From assembly GCA_963513935.1 (NCBI GenBank), contig OY740765.1, positions 76,677,718-76,741,717 of the forward strand: DNA of 64,000 bases, read 5' to 3'. The position numbers and the translations under genes are program-made. The notes under the pieces are model-generated. The model worked only from the letters and a program-made list of their open reading frames with translations. It did not search any database and was not told where the DNA came from. The DNA is from Aphrophora alni. Taxonomy: Eukaryota > Arthropoda > Insecta > Hemiptera > Aphrophoridae. Shown here piece by piece: positions 37,250-48,335 of the stretch. Position 1 is the stretch's first letter. Every line of letters starts with the position of its first letter.

Positions 37250-38400
37250 AATATATTCTTAGCACTTTATATAAAAAGCCATAAGTGGTAAAATGTTTAA
37301 TTTCCTAAATGGGTAATCGGAATTTTCAGTTTTTGGTTTTCGGTGTATTATTTTAATAAACCATTTTTTTTGCTACATATAAAGGGATTTATTGTCGTTT
37401 ATAATACTCTCTCCAGCTATCAATTCCATACTTGATCTTAGAACTAATTGAAAAAGATAAATGCTTCATAAAAAACTGACAAAACAGACAGACTTCAATA
37501 TATAAATTATTTTAATGTACTGCAACAGTTTTGCATTAAGAATAAGAAAAGCTACACATGTTTTCCAGTTACGTTTGAGTCAACCAATAAACCTAAATAT
37601 TCTTGTTTAATCTTACTGTGTTAATTTGGTAGTGCAAATCATATTCGAAAATTCTCTTTACACTTCTGTCAGACAATTTCAAGGTCTGTGCATGGCACAG
37701 CTGCTGATCTCCGTGGGCTTTCTGTACTTCTAACGTCACTTGCTCAATGTTTTCCTACATTCACACCATTTCACTTCCCCTAACAAAAGACATCCTTACT
37801 ATACAATTAGCATTAATGAATTTATTCATAACAGGATAGAATTAGGAGAAGGAACGTGACTATCTTTCAAGTCCAGAATTTACGTTTGTTGAGTTAAATA
37901 ATAGACTTAGTTTCGATGAATGTTGTGAGAGCAAAAACGTGTTTGTCATAAGCCATTTGTTCAAGGTTTACTGAGTGGCAAAACTGTAGCTCACCTTAGA
38001 AGTAACCACTTATCCTGTACATTGAAAAGTGCGACCACCACAATATCATTAAATTCATCAGATTTTATTGCTGGACTCTTTATATTCAACACCCGTTGAC
38101 CTTTCTGGTTATCTTAAGCACTTAAATGTTGTACTCAAAGTCATTGTAGCTATGATTACTGGAGTTAAGAGATGTCATATCTGTCTATAATAATAACAGT
38201 ATATTACTGTTGACATTTTACAAATGTATAGCAAAAATGAAGTTGGATTAATAATACACAAGGCCTTACCACATCACGAACAGCCTTCAAAATATATCAC
38301 AAAATATATAAAATTTCAATTACTACAACAAATTCATTACAGTTATATACATATTAAATTGACAAATAAATAGCAATCAAATATTTTATCAAAATCTTAA
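37250..38400. other. Intron sequence, unrecognised
   Basis: No open frame or repeat recognised. The last part may be the 3' untranslated tail of the retrotransposon that follows on the - strand. Confidence 0.4.
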
Positions 38401-38860
38401 CACCTAATAATCATATATATTTACTTTCAAGGCAGTAATGATAACATATAAACAAAATAAATTGAATATAAGAGAGTCTTTAAATTCAGGTCCTGACTGT
38501 CCAACATCCCAGTGCACCATTCAATATCCCCTATAGAGTAATTTGTGGCAGACATTAAAAAGTCCCACAAGTTTTTTAATAGGTTATTATCATTTATATT
38601 TTTATGATCAGGAAGTTGATTTAGAAGTCTGATGGCAGACTGAGTTGGGAATATTTCAGTTATCTTGGTATTATTCACCTGCAAGTCATTTTTATGATAG
38701 TGTTATACAAGTGAATATTCCTATTTCGAATTAAATTTCATTTTACTTTTCCAAAATCAAAATAGTTTCCTGAATGTAAATACAGGGGTGTGTAAGAACA
38801 CCCAACTTCCTGAAAGCGTCTTTACAAGCTTAATTTCTTCTCAAATCTCCATAATATGAA

Positions 38861-38915
38861 CTACAAAAAAGAACTATTAGGCTTATATTATAAGCCTAAT
38901 AGTTCTTTTTTGTAG
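38861..38915. repeat. Perfect 27-bp palindrome with 1-nt loop
   Basis: Left arm 38861-38887 starting CTACAAAAAAGAACTATTAG, loop T at 38888, right arm 38889-38915. It sits within the reverse transcriptase remnant exactly where the LQKRTIRLI motif is encoded, so the coding sequence is copied back on itself. Confidence 0.92.
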
Positions 38916-39248
38916 AGTGAAGATTCTCCTGAAGAATATTCTATTCATAGACACCCCAATAGCAGTGCCATAGGCCGAATGTGGATAAATTAGACCATAA
39001 TATGCCATCCTCAGTATATTAGTTGGACACAACTTGGAAATATCACAAAAAATGAATAGGCTTGCAGTAATCCTTTTGTATTCTTAACCACATGATCCTT
39101 CCAAGTTAAACCATTGTGCCCAAAAGCTCAATGGAATCCACAATCTTAGTCTCTCTTCTCCAAGAAATATAACTAGCTCAACTCTGTTGGCCAGAGGACA
39201 TAATGAAAACTAACAAATTTAGATTTATTATTAAATTAATTTCTGATA

Positions 39249-39505
39249 TTTTTCATTACTGTTGAGACCGATGGTTCTTGGTGGAATTCCATGTTTAAAG
39301 ATAATAAAACACAATTTTTTATTTTGTAATATCCACTTTTTATTAGTCTAGCCGACCAATGGTTTCGCCTGCTAAGGCATTGACGAGGCTGTATTACAGA
39401 CAGTCTGTAATACAGCCTCGTCAATGCCTTAGCAGGCGAAACCATTGGTCGGCTAGACTAATAAAAAGTGGATATTACAAAATAAAAAATTGTGTTTTAT
39501 TATCT
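39249..39505. mobile_element. 257-bp palindromic insertion with 13-bp target duplication
   Basis: Flanked by TTAATTTCTGATA at 39236-39248 and 39506-39518. After a 48-bp head (TTTTTCATTACTGTTGAGAC onward) shared with the 99-bp insertion at 10436, the rest is an almost perfect inverted repeat. Its arms are about 103 bp each, centred near 39402 in ATTACAGACAGTCTGTAAT. The arms' ends (AAAACACAATTTTTTATTTT) also match the tail of the 10436 insertion. Inserted in the reverse transcriptase remnant. It gives mirror-image open frames on both strands. Confidence 0.8.
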
Positions 39506-40160
39506 TTAATTTCTGATAAATACTGTGTAAGGCTGTTAACTTGCTGAAAGGTTTGGATCTCAAGTTGTTTAACGGCCTTCCCTCTAAAATTGAGGTTGGT
39601 GTCGTTAGGATACTGATTAATGCGTCCAAGACTCAGGAATATTGTATTTACAAATAAAATAAACATTAGAGGTCCCACGGAGGATCCCTGGGAGACCCCA
39701 TATTTTAAAACAACTTTATTAGAAAACTTGCCAGTAAGTTGTATTCACTGAGATCAGACAAAAGTGACATATCAGATGCACACTACGAATGCCATATCTC
39801 TTCAAAATCACAAAGAACACTGACAAATCCACACAGTCGAAAGCCTTGAACGAAGTCCAAGAAAATACTTATTGTTTAAAACGGCTGATCAAACGTTCAT
39901 TTATAAAATCCACCAGCTGTGCTACTGCATTAATTGTGGACCCTCTCTTAAACCAAACTGATTGTGAAAAAATAAATTATTAATTTTAAGGAACGATGTC
40001 ATTTGTGCCACAAAAGTTTCTTATATATTTTACTAATAACAGATAATAAGGATATCGGTAGGTAATTATTCATATCTAATGGATTTTTTTAAAGTATTAC
40101 CTTGCCAATTTTTAAACATTCTGAAAACACCATTTTCAAAAGAGTTATTAGATTGGTTAA

Positions 40161-41877
40161 CCCTACAACCGGTCATGTTAATTTTCTTAAAAATTCTTTA
40201 TTTGTTTAAAAATTAATAAAATATATTATTTGTATACAAAACCTAACATATAAGACATCATTTTTCTCAGAAAGATGCATAGAATTCATCTATGTAATAA
40301 TAAAAAAAAAAATTTGAAACGGTTTTAGAGTAAGTATGTTACATGTCAAAAACGAAGTTACCATTTTTCAGGAAAAACCTGTATATTCCAAAATCAATAG
40401 CTTACTACCTATTTCTAAGATATACACAATTTTTGTGTATTATTTGTGAATATATTTAGGGGGGGGGAAATTGTTACATTTTTAAAATTAAAAAAAAATT
40501 TTACGAAAAAACTGATTTTTCTCTTTATTTTTTCCAAAAAACATTAAAAATAGTAAAATATATTTTATACAGAACTTCTATATATCATTATGTCCAGAAA
40601 GGTGCATAGAATGTAGGTGTGTAGTGAAAAAAAATGTTAGATATATCAAATTTGGAGTTTTTTGGTCAAATACCAAAAAATCGAAGAGTAACGAAGCAGA
40701 AATTTCACAGAAATGGTGATCAAAAACATACTAATACATTTTTTGCAATTTTTTCAACCATTAATTGAGATTTCTAATATATTTGGGGGAAAAAAATAAT
40801 ATGTTACATTTTCTAAATAAAAACAACGATTTTGACTAAAAAGTGATACTCTGACAGTTGAGGTTAGGTTTGTAACCTCCACAATTTAGCCTCACTAGTA
40901 ACAATCTGAAGATAGGCCAAAGACAAAATCATTAGATTTTACTAAGACAATATATACTTTACAAAGAATAACACACATATTCACTTTTATAATCATATAA
41001 AACACTAAATATAAGAAAATGTGCATATAGGCTAGACTTACAATATTGGCCTAGGTTATCCCAAATATGAACCGTTCAAAAACTAAACTATCACTCAAAA
41101 ACATAAACTTTAGATATAAAAACACATATATTGTAACTTGTATACACAATTTATATACAATTTGTATACACAAACCTTCAAAATAACAAATATCTAACCC
41201 CAAAACAATATGCGCTACGTCATTTGTTACAGTTTTTACGTTGCACATTTGCGTATGTTCCGAGATCAAAACAAAGCCTTCTAAACTAAGTATTGCATAT
41301 ATCAAGTGCTACCAACTTATAGAATGGAATTTCCCCTACAACATACTGTAAAGAAAAATAATTTTAAAAACATAGAGAAATGAAATTCGTCTTTTCGTAA
41401 AGCGCATCGAATGCCAAAGGAATTTCGTGTCGTCAGGTTTGTTCTATGTTCAAGTAGGAATATCTCTGGATCTGTTAGACGCAGAATAATTTGTAATCTA
41501 CGGTTAGAAAGAGAAACATGTGCTCTATATAACAGTGTTTTAGTTGACTTAAATGACAGAAAAATAGAGTTGTAATCATATCAGGAAAAATGGAGCTGCA
41601 TTATACGAAAAGACGCAGAGTTGAAATTTACGATTTTATGCTACAAAAATATGTGAACTTCACCAATTTTTGGAATATTATTTATAACGTTTTGTGGTAT
41701 TTTTTTTGCATGATATGCATCTACGGAACATTAGCTTTCCAACGGTATTTTATTTATTGCGATGGAACAATTTTAAGTGGGTGTAACGTTGAATGGCAAA
41801 ATACGTGATTAAGAGTTGGTGAAATCACTTGGGAGCACGTGGGCGCTCTACTGTAGGTCGCCGTGCCGGTTTAAGGG
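40161..41877 (+). mobile_element. TTAA piggyBac-like non-autonomous element, copy A of a close pair
   Basis: Starts CCCTACAACCGG after TTAA (40157-40160), ends GCCGGTTTAAGGG before TTAA (41878-41881); 1717 bp. It contains an intact 72-codon frame at 41590-41808. Inserted in the reverse transcriptase remnant. Confidence 0.9.
41590..41808 (+). CDS. Small conserved frame in TTAA element (72 codons), unknown
   Basis: Starts with an ATG, basic N-terminus (YTKRRRVE), then NFTNFWNIIYNVLWYFFCMI, a hydrophobic run that could be one membrane segment, ending GCNVEWQNT. Matches the frame at 43348-43566 except for about eight residues. No known family. It could be chance conservation between young copies rather than a gene. 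Confidence 0.3.
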   Translation: MELHYTKRRRVEIYDFMLQKYVNFTNFWNIIYNVLWYFFCMICIYGTLAFQRYFIYCDGTILSGCNVEWQNT

Positions 41878-41913
41878 TTAAAGGATCTGATATTTTCGTA
41901 GTACACTGTTTAA

Positions 41914-43635
41914 CCCTCCAACCGGCAATGTTGTCTTGAAAATTCTTCGTTTGTTTAAAAATTAATAAAATATATTATTTGTATACAAAACCTAACTTAT
42001 AAGACATCATTTTTCTGAGGAAGATGCATAGAATTCATCTATGTAATAAAAAAAAAAATTTTTTGAAACGGTTTTGGAGTAAGTATGTTAGATGTCAAAA
42101 TGATATTAACTTTTTTTCAGAAAAATCTGTATCACCCTAAATCAATAGCTTACTACCTTTTTCTAAGATATACAAAAGTTTTGTGTAGTATTTTTGAATA
42201 TATTTAGGAAAAAAAAAGAAAAAAAATGTTACATTTTAAAAATTAAAAAAATTATATACGAAAAAACTGAATTTTCTCTTTATTTTTTTCCAAAAAACAT
42301 AAAAAATAGTAAAATATGCTTTATACAGAACTTCTATATATCATTATGTCCAGAAAGGTGCATAGAATTTAGTTGTGTAGTGCAAAAAAAGTTACATGTA
42401 TCACATTTGCAGTTTTTTGGTCAAATACCAAAAAATCTAAGAGTAACGAAGCAGAAATTTCACAGAAATGGTGATCAAAAACATACTAATACATTTTTTG
42501 CAATTTTTTTAACCGTTACTTGAGATTTCTAATATATTTGTGAATATATTTAGGGGAAAAAAATAATAATATGTTACATATTCTAAATAAAAATGACGAT
42601 TTTTCAAAAATTTGTATTCTGGCGCTTGAAGGTTAGGTTGACACGTCAAACTTTTAGGCATAATTAGTATTTTTCTAAAGCTAGGCCTAAAACAAAAGCG
42701 TTAGATTTTACTAATACAATATACTTTACAAAGAATAACACACATATTCACTTGTATACTCATCTAAAACACTAAACATAAGAAAATATGCTTATAGCCT
42801 AAACTTACCATTGTTATTTATAAGTTATTCCATATACACACTCGAAATTCACTCAAAAACAAACTTTAGAAATAAAAACACATATATTGTAACTTGTATA
42901 CACAATTTATATACAATTTGTATACACAAACCTTCAAAATAACAAAAATCTAATCCCAAAACCAATATTTGCCACGCCAAATATTATAGTGTTCACGTCA
43001 GACATTTACTACGTTTGAACTTCAAAACAACAAATTATTAGTAAGCAATTCCTCAACTCAAGTAGTACCAACTTATAGAATGGAATTTCCCCTACAACAT
43101 AGAGTAAAAAGAAAAATAATTTTAAAAACAGAGAGATATCAACTTCGTCTTTTTGTAAAGCGCATCGAATGCTAAATGAATTTCTTGTTGTCAGGTTTGT
43201 TCTATGTTCAAGTACGAATATCTCTGGATCTGTTAGACGCAGAACAATTTGTAATCTACGGTTAGAAAGAGAAACATGTGATCTATATAACAGTGTTTTA
43301 GTTGACTTAAATGGCTGAAAAATAGAGTTGTAATCATATCAGGAAAAATGGAGCCGCGCTATACGAAAAGGCGCAGAATTGAAAATTACGATTTTACGCA
43401 TCAAAAATACTCGAACTTCACCAATTTTTGGAATATTATTTATAACGTTTTGTGGTATTTTTTTTGCATGATATGCATCTACGGAACATTAGCTTTCCAA
43501 CGGTATTTTATTTATTGCGATGGGACAATTTTAAGTGGGCGTAACGTTGAATGGCAAAATACGTGATTAAGAGTTGGTGAAATCACTTGGGAGCACGTGG
43601 GCGACCTACTGTAGGTCGCCGTGCCGGTTGGAGGG
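41914..43635 (+). mobile_element. TTAA piggyBac-like non-autonomous element, copy B of a close pair
   Basis: Best-preserved member of the family: perfect 13-bp terminal inverted repeats CCCTCCAACCGGC / GCCGGTTGGAGGG, TTAA at 41910-41913 and 43636-43639; 1722 bp. Same orientation as copy A, only 28 bp away. No transposase, so it presumably depended on a piggyBac enzyme supplied elsewhere. Its ends differ from those of the 21801 piggyBac, so that element is unlikely to be its partner. Confidence 0.93.
43348..43566 (+). CDS. Small conserved frame in TTAA element (72 codons), unknown
   Basis: Starts MEPRYTKRRRIENYDFTHQK and ends GRNVEWQNT; one hydrophobic segment in the middle. Same frame as 41590-41808. 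Translation is not shown by anything in the sequence. Confidence 0.3.
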   Translation: MEPRYTKRRRIENYDFTHQKYSNFTNFWNIIYNVLWYFFCMICIYGTLAFQRYFIYCDGTILSGRNVEWQNT

Positions 43636-43720
43636 TTAATTAGGTAAACAGAAATATTATTAATGTCAGTAGGTTTTGAATTTTTTAAATTACAGTAATT
43701 ACAACCGTCCTAGATCTTGT

Positions 43721-44629
43721 TTAGTTATAGGAGTCAGAAACATTTATATGTAAATGCTCTTGTACGTTGTTCATGTAAAACAACTTTATTTAAAAAAAGA
43801 ATTATTATAAGTACCTAAAATTATGATTACATTAATGATTTTTTAATCACGAAACACATGCACTTTCGTTCGTTCTTCCTCTTCACTTACACTTTGCTCT
43901 TCGTTCGCCCCTCTTCCTTTGTCTGCTATTTCTTGGTCCGTTAGTCACTCGAATCCCAGCTCATTAGCGTCACAGTCCAACCACTCTAGACATTAAGTTT
44001 ATCTCTACTGCACAACTTCGTTATCGTAGTTTTACTGGTTGTTACTCATACTAAACAGGTAAAGAGAACCGTAAAATTTGTTTACAATTTTTCCGCAAGA
44101 CTCGTGGATCAACCGCTCGCAGATAATCAGGAGTACACTGTATAACAATAGGAGGATGTGGCTTAGATACTTTGTTGGTAACCTGTATGAGGTGTGAGTA
44201 TATACTGCACATGTTTATAATGTTAATTTGGTCAAGTTGTATGCCAATGTTTGTAACGTTGTAAAAAATACAAAGCTTAATTAATACAATACAAATTTTA
44301 ATATTTGAAATTTAGAGATATTTGTATTGCTATTTCATATGATTTTAGTTGATTGATGAGTTGGACCACACTAATCTGCCATGGTGTTATATATTCACAT
44401 GGTGATGCCATGAGAAATTGATAAGTGTTGGATAGAAAAAGTATTAACTAAATCAATTTAACTCATACTAATTTCTCTTGTATAAATTAAATTAATAAAT
44501 ATTATTTTTAGTAATTTATCAAATCATTTGCATATAATAATATATGAGCGGAATATTGTTTGAAAATGGATGTACAAGTTGTTACTTTGTATAATGTTAC
44601 ACGATAAACCACTGCCATTCATTTACTGA
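43721..44629. other. Intron sequence, unrecognised
   Basis: 43860-44130 is slightly GC-richer than its flanks; no recognisable element. Confidence 0.4.
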
Positions 44630-44633
44630 TGAA

Positions 44634-46130
44634 CCCTAGAAGTGGCAGTGCAATTGCATTACATTTTTGATCTTTTTTTTTTTAAATTCATAAAAAATAG
44701 TAGTATTATGCAAAACACAACTTGTTTTATATCATTTTTCTCAGGACGGTCAGTAGAATTTACCTATGTAATGAAAAAAGTTTTAGATGTGTAGGTTTTT
44801 AAGTTGAAGACCCAATATATACTATGTAACAAATTTTAACCTAAAAATCATTAACATGGATACAATGTTAGACTATTAGAACATTTCTTTAGACTATTAG
44901 AACACAATAGTTGTAGAATAGAATTATGAAGATAAATCTGTATCAACACATATCAACAAAACATAATAAATAATTCAGAATAAATTTCATCGCAAAAAAA
45001 CTAATTTACAGCACACTAAATTGTACTAGATACCAAAAGGCATCAGATTGCCAATGTTACTAAGTAACTGCAGTAGTAAGGTCATGAGATACCTTAATTA
45101 TGGCGACTTTCAATGTGTCAGTCCAGCCCTAAATATTAGTTGGACAGCGGAATAGACTGAAACACGACAAATCTTAAATTCTCTTTCTAATGATGTAAAG
45201 ATCGTGAAAAAAATCGAAATATTACTAATCGATATTTGAGATTTCGTAACATATCGAAAAGAAAACAGGATTGGTTAATCTTGATTACAACTTCGTAGTA
45301 TGTATATATCTCAAAAACTATGACAGCATCGATAATTTGGAATACATAGTTTGAAAGGAAGAAAATTTATAAAATATTGTCAACTTGTGGTATTTGTAGG
45401 AGTATTAACATTTACAAAAATTATATGAACAAAGATGTCATATTTTCTTGTTTTGCGAAGAACCATGAAATGCTGCTTCCTAGTGGCAAAACACTCCAAC
45501 TACATCGAATTCTTTAATTTTTACCTGTTGTTGTAAAGGATTTCGCTTATATGATTATGAATGGTTGAAACATTATCTTTACAAGGATATATAACTCATT
45601 CTGATACAATAATATTTACTAGGCTCAAAGTTGAATTGAGAAAAATGTGATTTTGTTTAGTGTATAAAAATGTGTTAAAATTCTTCATTTTGTTTAATTT
45701 ATATATATTAAAAACCAAAATAGTTAGAAAGATTTGGAAATCACAGATCTAAAGATGAAGAAAGGTTCTATAGAATGGTGTCACTGTAGATTTGTTAGAC
45801 AGAAATATGAACTTGTAAAAATTAGACAAGGAATGATGTAAATTTGTTTCACAACTACCCAGTTGTTGCATTATTCATTAGTGTTGAAATACTCAAACTT
45901 TACCTATTAATTAAATATTATTCATACTGTTTTATGGACTTTTGGTTGTATGAATAGGAAGGTATGGAATATTAGCTTTAAAACAGTCTATACATTATTG
46001 CGGTATATTTACTAAAGTGGGGTAAATGTTGAATTAAAAAAAAGAAAAGATTTCTACTGCTTACCGAGCCGGTTACATGTACAGACATGTCGCTCAACGG
46101 CTTGGTTCGAGTCATTTGCCACTTCCAGGG
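44634..46130 (+). mobile_element. TTAA-family relative with different terminal repeats
   Basis: Ends CCCTAGAAGTGGCA and TGCCACTTCCAGGG; right flank TTAA (46131-46134), left flank TGAA (44630-44633), a one-base change from TTAA. The body keeps family landmarks (CATTTTTCTCAGGACGGTCAG, GTATGGAATATTAGCTTTAA near the 3' end) but is strongly diverged. 1497 bp, no transposase. Confidence 0.72.
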
Positions 46131-46772
46131 TTAATAATAATATACAACAAAATGGTTCCTCGTAGAAAAATGTGCTTACATGCAACATTTTCTAAAAACC
46201 ACCACTATAAATAGTTGTGTTGACATTAGAACAGAAATAAAAAAACTTGATAGATCTAAAGCAGGTCACCTAAAAAACGTACATTGATTCCATTATGTCT
46301 AAATTTGACCTAAACTAGCAAAGTGGATAGAACCATTCATTATATTTCACAGCTGAAACTATCAACACACCATTTAATCATCAAATTTTGTTGGACTTAA
46401 CTTAATTTTGCAAATTCAAACTTAATAATTAAACTTCATCCACATCACAATTTCATCATTATGTGTTTTGTTAGTCTAGTGCGCTAGTCGTTTCTTGACT
46501 AATGTCAGTTTTTAAAACAATGAATATAAGTAATAGCTAAAAAAAAAATTTGAAATAAATATTAGTAAACATTTATTTGGACTACCCATTGTTAAATGGT
46601 GACAATAAATAAAGGATTTTTTAACAGAATGAACCAAAATCTGGTTGACACAAATCATATAACATAAATCGAAATAAGCGTATATGGATAATAATTATTT
46701 TTTTCGTTAATTTATTTTCTGTTTATTAAAATAATTTACTTGATATGTAATACATTTAAAAAAATTTTTTAG

Positions 46773-46913
46773 CACGTGCCAAGAAATTGCCAGATCTAGG
46801 ATTACCTTCATCACAAATTTCTACACCAGTACATACGGCTCAACATCCAGCAGCTGGAGGTGAAAGAGTTGGTCGAACAAGAAGTAGAATAGCTGGAGTT
46901 TCTCAGTCCCAAC
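46773..46913 (+). CDS. CLASP: CLASP exon, SxIP-region linker
   Basis: Encodes PRAKKLPDLGLPSSQ, then a stretch ending GRTRSRIAGVSQSQ, very close to the RSRxxxVSQSQPGSRSGSP segment of CLASPs that precedes the second EB-binding motif. Acceptor TTTTTTAG; donor AAC/GTAAGT. Length 141 bp, phase 1 in and phase 1 out. It follows a 19.1-kb intron. The next exon, expected to start with PGSRSGSP-like sequence and SxIP motifs, was not found before 64000, so the following intron is at least 17 kb. Confidence 0.9.
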
Positions 46914-48331
46914 GTAAGTATATTAAGTTAACAATGAAATCGTAACCCTGAGTTCATCCCACCTTAAACAAATAATTTGTGTGCTTTTTTTACCATTAGT
47001 CTTTTTGAAGCTCAATCCTTAGAGTGTAGAATTTTAAAAAACTCACCCTGGTAGTCAGTATTATGCCGTGATGGGAAATCAGTAATAATGGTCCTCACAA
47101 TTCCAACCTTGTTTCAAAAACTTGGAAGGTTAATTATTAAACACATCTGCTGTCTTCTGATAGTACTGGATATCAGCAAAATTTTAACATGAGAGTAAGG
47201 GGTAAAGTGATAGGTGCTCTTTGCAATTTCTTCCAGAATGTTTGGCATATCCAGATTGTCATAGATTCTGTGTTTTGTGAATACCAGGTTAATCCAGCAA
47301 TGACTCTAGTATCATATTTTTGACCCTCTACAGACAATGGATGTTTGTTTTATTTGCAGTGGCCCATTGTTGGATGCCATAGGTTCAAATTGGTTTTATG
47401 GATAGAGCAATACACAAACAACTTGTTCATTGATTGGGCAGATTGTCTACTTAGGAGCCAGGGTTGAATTTTAAACTGACTGATTAGATCTCTTTTATTT
47501 TTATTGTGGTCTTTCTAAAACAGGTAACAATCCAAGTGGAATTCCAGATATTTGACACATCATGTGGATTGTGAAAGTATATCTTCATCCAATTTTAAAG
47601 AGGTACAGTTACTTTTTCGAAATGTGAATGTGATGTAGTGTGATTTAGAAACACTTGTTTTTATTTGTCATTTTGTTAATGAGGCATTTGTGTTATACAA
47701 GTATTTTTGAAGTCGACTACTTTTTTCTTTAGGATTATCACTACACGAAAGGATGTTGCAACTGTGGATGTCAGGTAATTGTGGTAGGTAATACTTGAAT
47801 ATATTGTAAAGCACAGGACCAAGAACAGCCCTGATGTATACCGACAGCAATGTTAGAGAACAAACTTAGTGTCTCCTTCTTTCAAAAAGTGAGGCAAAAA
47901 GTTTCTGGCCTTTGTGCCAAACTATGTTGAAGACTGACGTCCAATAATGCAGCAAGGAATATTCCTTCCTCTCTAAACACTATCTTGATTGTTTGGTAGA
48001 CTCTATACACTTGCTTAACAGTAGAGTGAAGTTTACAGAATCCAAATTGATGTTGTGTGATACTAGTAGTCTCATTGAAACTCAGTTCAAGCCCTGGATA
48101 AGAGAATTCTTCCCCACAGTTAGGTAGTACAGGTGTGAGAGTAATAGGGTGATACGTATTGGTTTACCAGACATGAGGATCATAATTATCTGTAGATTTT
48201 TCAAATTGATGAAAAGTGAGATAGTCTAAATATTAGTCTATATGTGTATCAAATATCAATAAAGTTGTCAAAAATATTAGTGTATCTATATAGGCCTATA
48301 CTTTTTGCTTATGGCATCAACTAGTCTTAAC
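46914..48331. other. Start of last CLASP intron, unrecognised
   Basis: Begins with the donor after 46913. 47000-48200 is less AT-rich than its neighbours and reads like degraded retrotransposon sequence, but no motif could be fixed. Confidence 0.35.
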
Positions 48332-48335
48332 TTAA

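Larger units (their letters stand above)
38427..43720 (-). pseudogene. CR1/jockey-like reverse transcriptase, split by three insertions
   Basis: Read on the - strand from high to low coordinates. SKPTDINNISVYLI (43640-43700) continues between the two TTAA elements (41882-41909) and after them as LTNLIT...VFSECLKIGKVI, then MNNYLPISLLSVISKIYKKL (family NYRPISLLP..SKI.EK), FHNQFGLREG, LVDFINE and FKAFDCVDLS (family SKAFDCVDH, catalytic Asp), GPLMFILFVN and YPNDTNL (family YADDTNL; catalytic YADD damaged) at 39475-39678. Beyond the palindromic insert come LGHNGLTWKDHV, AYYGLIYPHSAYG (38900-39020) and a C-terminal tail AIRLLNQLPDHK near 38427-38684. Domain order is complete; frames are broken. 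Confidence 0.82.

Noticed and set aside
39431..39450. Hammerhead ribozyme in the palindromic insert (GGCGAAACC..GGTC looks like the 3' half)
   Set aside because: The required CUGANGA core is absent upstream on either strand.
39236..39547. Two nearly identical 62-69-codon proteins on opposite strands
   Set aside because: They are the two arms of one palindrome, not genes.
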